From Bordetella parapertussis (lineage in GTDB: Bacteria > Pseudomonadota > Gammaproteobacteria > Burkholderiales > Burkholderiaceae_C): 58,588 nucleotides of DNA. The notes below the pieces were generated by a model. It had not been told where the DNA came from. It saw only the letters and a program-made list of their open reading frames with translations, and did not search any database. Where the stretch lies: NCBI GenBank assembly GCA_945901225.1, contig CAMDKR010000001.1, forward strand, positions 1 through 58,588. The letters run 5' to 3'. The position numbers and the translations under genes are program-made. Shown here piece after piece: positions 53,251 to 58,588 of this stretch. Each line of letters starts with the position of its first letter. Within the stretch, counting starts at the first letter, position 1.

Positions 53251-54741
53251 TCAAGTTTTAACTTTGGCAGTGCTTCGCTTGGCGGATGCAGTGCGTTTAG
53301 CCATGACAGTGACTTGGCCCACCAAATAGGACAACAGGGCTGGCACTGGTCTACCCGTTGCGCCTTTGGCCGCCCCACTCTTCCAAGCGGTGCCGGCAAT
53401 GTCCAAATGCGCCCAAGGAAAATCTTTGGCGAAACGCTGCAAAAACTTGGCGGCAGTGACAGAGCCCGCAGCGCGGTCGGCGACATTGGCGACATCCGCA
53501 AAATTGGATTTCAAGCCCTCGGCGTACTCATCGTCCAAAGGCATGCGCCAGCACAAATCGAGGGTGCGCTCGCCTGCGTCAAGCAATGCAGTGGCTAATT
53601 TTTCGTCAGTTGCGTAAAGGCCGCTGCGCAAATGGCCCAGCGCAATCACGCAGGCCCCTGTCAACGTTGCAATATCGATCACGGCGCTGGGTTTGAAACG
53701 CTTGGCGTAGGTCAAGGCGTCGCACAAAACCAAACGTCCCTCTGCATCGGTGTTCAATATTTCGATGGTTTGCCCGCTCATGCTGGTGACCACATCGCCA
53801 GGCTTCAAGGCTTTGCCGCCAGGCATGTTTTCGCAAGCCACAATCAATCCCACCACATTGACGGCGGGCTGCAGTTGGGCCAAGGCTTCAAAAGTACCCA
53901 ACACACTGGCCGCGCCACACATATCGAACTTCATCTCGTCCATGCCGGGGCCGGGTTTGAGCGAAATACCGCCTGTGTCAAAGGTGATGCCCTTACCCAC
54001 CAACACGGTTGGCGCTTGGGCGTCTGCCGCGCCTTTGTATTTCAAAACGATAAAGCGCAGGGGCTGGGCCGAGGCTTGCGCCACCGCTGCAAAAGATCCC
54101 ATGCCAAGCTTGGTGACCTCTTTCAAGCCCATGACCTCGCAGGATATGCGTGAGTGTTTGGCGATGTTTTTGGCGACTTGGGCAAGATGGTCGGGTGTCG
54201 CATGGTTGGCGGGTCGGTTGCTCCACTCACGTGCAAGCGCAACCCCTGCCATCTGCGCTTTGGCCAAATCGAACTGGCCTTTGACAGCGCCAGCCTGTGG
54301 CACACCCAAAGTAATTTTTTTGAAGCTCAAGGCTTTTGCGCTGGGTTTGGTGGCTGTGTAGACATAGCAGGCGTCAGCTGCTGCTTGTGCAGCCACCACC
54401 AAATGTTCGGTATGCCCAGCTTGCAAAACCACGGCGACGGTCTGCGACTTTGATTTTTTCAAGGCAGCCATGCCAGCGGCAACGCCTTGGCGCACATCAA
54501 CAGCGCGGCCTTTGCCAACACCCACCAGCACCAATCGCAGAGCAGCCAAGCTTGGCGGTTTCCACCACACCATGCATTGACCAGCGGCAGTGGTGAAGTC
54601 GCCAGTTTTTTGGGCTTGGTCTAGCATGCTCGAGAGCAAACCTACCTCGCGCTGTTGGTCGTCACCCACCAACACCACCAGGGCATCGGTCTTGAGCGTG
54701 GCGGCCTTGGCCCAAGAAAGCGAGAGGAGTTCAAAGTTCAT
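53251..54741 (-). CDS. pepA: Leucyl aminopeptidase (M17)
   Basis: PepA is a hexameric zinc/manganese aminopeptidase and, in E. coli, also a DNA-binding protein at Xer sites. The 496 residues include the M17 signature NTDAEGRLVL, the metal and catalytic lysine region VGKGITFDTGGISLKPGPGMDEMKFDM, and a C-terminal AGTAWKSGAAKGATGRPVP. The tail is Lys/Arg/Ser-rich. It is divergent from lptF over only 25 bases, as in many proteobacteria. Confidence 0.96.
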   Translation of the reverse strand: MNFELLSLSWAKAATLKTDALVVLVGDDQQREVGLLSSMLDQAQKTGDFTTAAGQCMVWWKPPSLAALRLVLVGVGKGRAVDVRQGVAAGMAALKKSKSQTVAVVLQAGHTEHLVVAAQAAADACYVYTATKPSAKALSFKKITLGVPQAGAVKGQFDLAKAQMAGVALAREWSNRPANHATPDHLAQVAKNIAKHSRISCEVMGLKEVTKLGMGSFAAVAQASAQPLRFIVLKYKGAADAQAPTVLVGKGITFDTGGISLKPGPGMDEMKFDMCGAASVLGTFEALAQLQPAVNVVGLIVACENMPGGKALKPGDVVTSMSGQTIEILNTDAEGRLVLCDALTYAKRFKPSAVIDIATLTGACVIALGHLRSGLYATDEKLATALLDAGERTLDLCWRMPLDDEYAEGLKSNFADVANVADRAAGSVTAAKFLQRFAKDFPWAHLDIAGTAWKSGAAKGATGRPVPALLSYLVGQVTVMAKRTASAKRSTAKVKT

Positions 54742-54766
54742 AATTCAGCCCTTACATTTAAGGCTT

Positions 54767-55873
54767 ATGTTATTCCATTCCTCTTTTCGCGCTGAATTGT
54801 CCCGCTATTTTTGGGCCACCTTGATTATTTTGGTCAGTATTGTGATGACGGTGCTGCTGATTCGCACATTAGGTCAAGCCTCGCGTGGCAATATCGATCC
54901 GCGCGAAGTCACGCTGGTGCTGGGCTACACGGTACTTGGCAATATGCACACGATTGTCACCATGGCTTTGTACATCGCCTCGGTCGCCACTTTGTCGCGC
55001 ATGCACACCGAAAGCGAGATGGTGATTTGGCAGTCCAGTGGCGAAAGCTCTGTCGGTCTGGTCAAACCTGCGCTGGTGTTTGCTGCCCCCGTGTTGTTGG
55101 TGGTCGCAGCCCTTGCCTTGGTGGCTTGGCCGTGGACCAACGCTCAAACCCATGAAATCCGCGACCGCTATGAAAAGCGTGGCGATTTAGAACGGGTCAA
55201 GCCTGGTCAGTTTCAAGAGTCAGCCAGTGGCAACAGGGTGTTTTTCATCGACAAAGACAGCCCCTCCGACTTGGAAGGCACCCATATATTTATCGCCGCC
55301 CAAGAAAAAGGCTTGCAAACCATCACCAGTGCGCGAACCGGTCGTGTGGAGATCAAAGGCGAGGACCGGTATTTGGTGCTCAACGATGGACAGCGCATCG
55401 AAGTCAACCCCTTGAAAAATGAAATCAAAGTAATTGAATTCAAAGAGCATGGTGCCAGACTGGGAGACAACGCCCTGGCCTTGGACGAAATCGAGGCGCA
55501 GGCTACCCTGCCTTGGGATTTGCTGAAAAACCCCATCCCAGTGAACATGGGCGAGTTGACTTGGCGCATAGGTTTAGCCTTAGGCGCCTTCAATCTCGTG
55601 TTGCTAGGTATCGCCATTCCCTACGTCAATCCACGCACCGGCCGCACCGGCTCCTTAGTGATGGCCATGCTGACTTTCTTCATTTACTACAACCTGATTA
55701 ACGTTAGCCGCAATGCCGTCGCTTCGGGACAATGGGGCATGGTCAGCATGCTTTTGGGTTTGCACTTGCCTGTGCTCACACTGAGTTTGATAGGCCTGTG
55801 GTGGCGCCGGGAACAAACCACTGTGAGCCAAGTGCTAAAGAAGCTGACGTTTTTCAAGTGGGGTACGGCTTGA
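54767..55873 (+). CDS. lptF: LPS export ABC transporter permease LptF
   Basis: LptF and LptG form the inner-membrane pair that extracts lipopolysaccharide. The 368 residues start MLFHSSFRAELSRYFWATLI, with three helices, a periplasmic beta-jellyroll (about residues 125-260) and three more helices. The frame is open to 54590 on the antisense of pepA, but the ATG at 54767, with AAGG upstream, is the family start. It is followed directly by lptG. Confidence 0.93.
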   Translation: MLFHSSFRAELSRYFWATLIILVSIVMTVLLIRTLGQASRGNIDPREVTLVLGYTVLGNMHTIVTMALYIASVATLSRMHTESEMVIWQSSGESSVGLVKPALVFAAPVLLVVAALALVAWPWTNAQTHEIRDRYEKRGDLERVKPGQFQESASGNRVFFIDKDSPSDLEGTHIFIAAQEKGLQTITSARTGRVEIKGEDRYLVLNDGQRIEVNPLKNEIKVIEFKEHGARLGDNALALDEIEAQATLPWDLLKNPIPVNMGELTWRIGLALGAFNLVLLGIAIPYVNPRTGRTGSLVMAMLTFFIYYNLINVSRNAVASGQWGMVSMLLGLHLPVLTLSLIGLWWRREQTTVSQVLKKLTFFKWGTA

Positions 55874-56982
55874 ACACCATCCAACGCATGATCTACACCG
55901 AGGTGCTGGCCAAAGTGAGCTTTGCCACCATGGGTTTCGTGGGTTTGTTTTTCTTCTTCGATCTGGCGGATGAACTGAAATGGCTAGGCAAAGGCCCCGC
56001 TCAAGGCTATGCGTTTGAACACGCCGCAGCCTATGTCTTGCTGATGGTGCCATCGCATATTTATGAGTTGCTGCCCATCACAGTTTTGATAGGCACCATT
56101 TTCGTCATGGCCAAATTTGCTCAGACCTCGGAATTCACTATTTTGCGCACCAGCGGCATGGGGCCGCAATTGGCTTTGCGCAATCTTTTGGTTTTGGGCT
56201 TGGCTTTTGTGGTGCTGACCTTTGTCATTGGCGACTATGTCGCGCCGCCCAGCAGCCGTGCGGGCCAGTTACTGCGCACGCAGCACTTGGGCGTGGCCTA
56301 TACCCAAGGCGTCACTGGCGCTTGGTTGAAAGAAACCCAAAGCACGGGGCACAGTGTGGTGAATGTGGGCTCGATCACGCCCCAGTCTGAAATGAGGCAA
56401 GTCAGGATTTTTGAGTTTGACGACACCGGCCGCCTCAGCAGCATGTTGCGAGCAGAAAAAGCGGCGTTTGTGGATGATGCCAACGCTTGGACCTTGCAAA
56501 ACGTGTCTGCCGACTTTTTCAATGCCACCCAAGACGGTATGCAGCCGCTGCGGCGTGAACAACTGCCCTCTTTACGCTGGGCCTCCAACATGACCGAGGA
56601 AATGGTGTCGGTGGCGCTCCTTAAACCCGAGCGTATGGCGACCTTGGATTTGTTTCGCTACATCCGACATTTAAGTTTGAACAACCAGTCCTCACAGCGT
56701 TATGAAATTGAGTTTTGGAAAAAGCTTTTCTACCCCTTAAGTTGCTTGGTGATGGTGATGTTGGCCCTGCCATTTGCCTATTTGCATTTGCGCAGCACGC
56801 CCATCACCAGCGTGGTTTTCTTAGGCATCTTGATTGGCATCAGTTTTTTCTTGATGAACAACGTGTTCGGGCACATAGGTAATTTAAATGCTTGGCCAGC
56901 TTGGCTGGCGGCTGCCACGCCTGGGATTCTTTATATGTTGATCTCGCTGCTGGCGTTCAGCTGGCTGGTGCTGAGGCATTGA
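55870..56982 (+). CDS. lptG: LPS export ABC transporter permease LptG
   Basis: LptG is the partner of LptF. The 370 residues begin NTIQRMIYTEVLAKVSFATMGFVGLFFFFD after the start codon, in the usual LptG pattern; only its outline is given here. A periplasmic domain contains VNVGSITPQSEMRQVRIFEFD, and the last helices end in NNVFGHIGNLNAWPAWLAA. The start is taken as TTG at 55870, overlapping the lptF stop (TTGA), because it matches the family N-terminus; the first ATG is at 55888. It overlaps the CbiX gene by one base. Confidence 0.92.
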   Translation: MNTIQRMIYTEVLAKVSFATMGFVGLFFFFDLADELKWLGKGPAQGYAFEHAAAYVLLMVPSHIYELLPITVLIGTIFVMAKFAQTSEFTILRTSGMGPQLALRNLLVLGLAFVVLTFVIGDYVAPPSSRAGQLLRTQHLGVAYTQGVTGAWLKETQSTGHSVVNVGSITPQSEMRQVRIFEFDDTGRLSSMLRAEKAAFVDDANAWTLQNVSADFFNATQDGMQPLRREQLPSLRWASNMTEEMVSVALLKPERMATLDLFRYIRHLSLNNQSSQRYEIEFWKKLFYPLSCLVMVMLALPFAYLHLRSTPITSVVFLGILIGISFFLMNNVFGHIGNLNAWPAWLAAATPGILYMLISLLAFSWLVLRH

Positions 56983-57347
56983 TGCGAGCCATTGTGTTAT
57001 TTGCCCATGGGTCACGCGACCCTCTGTGGCACCGCCCCATGCAAGCGGTGGCAGATCGGGTGGCTTTACGGCTACCTGGTGCCAAGGTCGCTTGCGCCTA
57101 CCTTGAGCTGAGCACACCCAGCCTTTTGGATGCGGTGCAAGCCTTGGTTGAGCAAGGCTGTACCCAGATACGGGTGGTGCCTATGTTCTTGGGTGTGGGC
57201 AAGCATGTACGCGAAGACCTGCCTGTCATGCTGCAAGCTCTGCGAGATGCCCACCCCCAAGTGGTCTTTGAACCTTTGCCAGCCGTGGGCGAGCACCCCG
57301 ATTTGCTGGATTTGATGGCGGATATTGCGCTAGACGGCTGGCATTAG
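56982..57347 (+). CDS. CbiX/SirB-type sirohydrochlorin chelatase, short form
   Basis: The 121-residue single-domain chelatase matches the short CbiX/SirB family that inserts Fe2+ or Co2+ into sirohydrochlorin. It has the metal-binding motif IVLFAHGSRDPLWHRP with His12 by count from the ATG region, AYLELSTPSLLDAV and VVPMFLGVGKHVREDLP. The ATG overlaps the lptG stop (TGATG). It stands before cysB; siroheme serves sulfite reductase, so the link to cysteine control is plausible. Confidence 0.88.
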   Translation: MRAIVLFAHGSRDPLWHRPMQAVADRVALRLPGAKVACAYLELSTPSLLDAVQALVEQGCTQIRVVPMFLGVGKHVREDLPVMLQALRDAHPQVVFEPLPAVGEHPDLLDLMADIALDGWH

Positions 57348-57348
57348 C

Positions 57349-57404
57349 CGTCATTGCGAGCGAAGCGAAGCAACCTCCGTCATTGCGAGCGAAGCGAAGC
57401 AACC
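57349..57404 (+). repeat. Two direct copies of a dispersed 27-bp repeat
   Basis: A 27-base unit starting CGTCATTGCGAGCGAAGCGA occurs at 57349-57375 and again, identical, at 57378-57404, with two bases between. A third, inverted copy lies at 58369-58395. This sequence type is a well-known dispersed intergenic repeat in many proteobacteria. It is not a CRISPR, since the spacing is only two bases. Confidence 0.9.
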
Positions 57405-57449
57405 CCACTGAAAAGGCATAATGAACGTCTTTCTTATACGAAAAACGTC

Positions 57450-58370
57450 ATGAACTTGCATCAATTCCGTTTTGTTCAAGAGGCCGTGCGCCGCAACCTG
57501 AACCTGACCGAGGTGGCCAAGGCCCTGCACACCTCGCAACCCGGGGTGTCCAAAGCCATATTGGAGTTGGAAGAAGAGCTGGGCATTGAGATTTTTGGCC
57601 GCCACGGCAAGCGCTTGAAGCGCATCACCGAGCCGGGTGAGCATGTGCTCAAAAGCATAGAGATCATCTTGCGCGAGGTCAGCAACTTGAGGCGCATCGG
57701 CGAGCAATACAGCACCCAAGACTCTGGTACTTTGTCGATTGCCACCACCCATACCCAAGCGCGTTATGTGCTGCCCGTGTCGGTGGCCAAGCTGCGCAGC
57801 GCCTACCCGAATGTGAACATCAGCCTGCACCAAGGTGCGCCCGACCAAGTGGCTCGTATGGTGATGGACGAAACCGCTGAAATTGGCATCGCCACCGAAA
57901 GCCTGTCGGATTACCCCGAACTCATCACCCTGCCCTGCTACGAGTGGCAGCACGTGCTGGTGCTGCCCAAAGACCACCCGCTTGCCAAGATTGAGCAACT
58001 GGAGTTGGCAGACCTTGCAAACGAGCCCATCATCACCTACCACCCCTCATTCACGGGGCGCACCCGCATCGACAAGGCTTTTGCTGCCGCCCACCTGACG
58101 CCACGCATCGCCTTGGAAGCGATTGACTCAGACGTCATCAAAACTTATGTGCGGCTGGGCTTGGGTGTGGGTATCGTGGCCGAGATGGCTGTGCGCGACA
58201 TCACCGACACCGACTTGGTGGTGCGCCCCGCTGGCCGTTTGTTTGGCCACAACTTGGCACGGATTGCGTTCAAGCGCCATGCCTATTTGCGGCAGTTTGT
58301 GTATGAATTTGCGCAGTTGCTCAACCCCGAGTTGAATGCGCAAACGATTGCGGCGTCGGTGGCGAGGTGA
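57450..58370 (+). CDS. cysB: LysR-family regulator CysB/Cbl-like
   Basis: CysB controls sulfate uptake and cysteine synthesis in response to N-acetylserine. The 306-residue protein begins MNLHQFRFVQEAVRRNLNLT with the helix-turn-helix AKALHTSQPGVSKAILELEEELGIEIF. The effector domain has TTHTQARYVLP and GIATESLSDYPEL, typical of CysB and Cbl. The frame extends up to 57354, but that part is repeat DNA, and the ATG at 57450 gives the normal length. The stop codon TGA at 58368-58370 overlaps the first bases of the inverted repeat copy. Confidence 0.93.
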   Translation: MNLHQFRFVQEAVRRNLNLTEVAKALHTSQPGVSKAILELEEELGIEIFGRHGKRLKRITEPGEHVLKSIEIILREVSNLRRIGEQYSTQDSGTLSIATTHTQARYVLPVSVAKLRSAYPNVNISLHQGAPDQVARMVMDETAEIGIATESLSDYPELITLPCYEWQHVLVLPKDHPLAKIEQLELADLANEPIITYHPSFTGRTRIDKAFAAAHLTPRIALEAIDSDVIKTYVRLGLGVGIVAEMAVRDITDTDLVVRPAGRLFGHNLARIAFKRHAYLRQFVYEFAQLLNPELNAQTIAASVAR

Positions 58371-58395
58371 TTGCTTCGCTTTGCTCGCAATGACG
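58369..58395 (-). repeat. Inverted third copy of the 27-bp repeat
   Basis: Reading the minus strand from 58395, the unit CGTCATTGCGAGC(A)AAGCGA continues to AAGCAATC, differing from the copies at 57349-57404 at two positions. It overlaps the last two bases of the cysB stop codon. Together the three copies bracket cysB in opposite orientation. Confidence 0.88.
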
Positions 58396-58408
58396 AGGTT
58401 CATTAACC

Positions 58409-58588
58409 TCAATGAGTCAACTGCCCCCAAGCCTTCTCCAACCGCTTCACACTCACCGGTTGCGGGGTTTTCAGCTCTTGCGCGAAAAAGCTCACCCGCA
58501 GTTCTTCCAGTAGCCAGCGGAATTCCAGCATCCGCGCGTCCGTCTGACCTTTTCGATCGGCCACCAAGCGCCAGTACTTTTGCTCCAA
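58409..58588 (-). CDS. hrpA: ATP-dependent RNA helicase HrpA, C-terminal end (cut by window edge)
   Basis: The last 59 codons read RMLEFRWLLEELRVSFFAQE, then LKTPQPVSVKRLEKAW and a stop. This matches the extreme C-terminus of HrpA (DUF3418), a large DEAH-box helicase of about 1300 residues. The rest lies to the right of the window. It is convergent with cysB, a neighbour pair seen in Comamonadaceae. Confidence 0.85.
   Translation of the reverse strand: MEQKYWRLVADRKGQTDARMLEFRWLLEELRVSFFAQELKTPQPVSVKRLEKAWGQLTH

Noticed and set aside
54153-54361. Several long plus-strand frames antisense to pepA and on both strands of the GC-rich right end
   Set aside because: High GC leaves few stop codons, so shadow frames are long. 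They lack ribosome binding sites and family motifs.
57349-57404. Possible CRISPR array from the two 27-bp repeats
   Set aside because: There are only two copies with two bases between them, no spacers and no cas genes. It is a dispersed repeat.
57354-57449. N-terminal extension of CysB over the repeat DNA (MRAKRSNLRHCERSEA)
   Set aside because: It is the translation of the 27-bp repeats. The ATG at 57450 gives a normal-length LysR protein.

Overview
This 58.6 kb window is bacterial chromosome with almost wall-to-wall housekeeping genes. Gene content and order point to a betaproteobacterium of the order Burkholderiales, most likely the family Comamonadaceae. The guiding landmarks are alaA-hom-thrC-mobB-moeA-moaD-moaE-clpB, rpsF-priB-rpsR-rplI-dnaB, surE-pcm-nlpD-rlmD, pstSCAB-phoUBR with a divergent ppx, lptFG next to pepA-holC, and cysB beside hrpA. 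The left four fifths has moderate GC (about 45-50 % in hand-counted lines), which would suit a freshwater, genome-streamlined relative. The last 6 kb and the pst genes are clearly richer in GC. No phage, plasmid, CRISPR or transposase genes are visible.

Layout, left to right. The 5' part of thrS and aceA (isocitrate lyase) lie at 1-2192. A lysine/alanine-rich histone-H1-like protein with a SWIB domain and clpB follow (2548-5679). Next come molybdenum cofactor genes (5754-8266), then threonine synthesis and alaA (8263-12238). A Mth938-like protein, Bcp peroxiredoxin and PIN-PhoH ATPase sit at 12326-14943. The dnaB gene and the S6/PriB/S18/L9 operon occupy 14955-17963. PEP synthase and its divergent regulatory kinase/phosphatase come at 18048-21441. 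After small genes for a GlcG-like protein and a BI-1 protein comes rlmD-nlpD-pcm-surE (22714-26605). An oxidoreductase, a PuuD-type membrane protein, an unannotated 50-residue membrane protein, a class V aminotransferase, tRNA-His, PpiD, tRNA-Val and HU fill 26721-32249. A tartrate/D-malate dehydrogenase, pgsA, dnaE, trxA, rho and rpmE2 run to 39726. A GT39-like membrane protein and a MATE pump precede the complete Pho operon on the minus strand (42810-49496) with ppx divergent. The right end holds a branched-chain amino-acid binding protein, holC, pepA, lptF-lptG, a CbiX/SirB protein, cysB and the 3' end of hrpA.

Nothing here is clearly a new multi-gene system. The points most worth a second look are the following. 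(1) A perfect 2 x 57 bp in-frame duplication at the start of pstB, next to a step in base composition. (2) A pair of Pho boxes with matching geometry serving pstS and ppx from one intergenic region. (3) The H1-SWIB fusion protein. (4) No rpoS between nlpD and rlmD, with only 9 bp separating them. (5) A 50-aa membrane protein behind the class V aminotransferase. (6) Dispersed repeats flanking cysB, one of which supplies its stop codon. (7) A terminator-like hairpin in the thrS leader.

Several starts were moved inward from the longest reading frame on the basis of ribosome binding sites, stop/start overlaps or family N-termini. Each case is stated in its entry.
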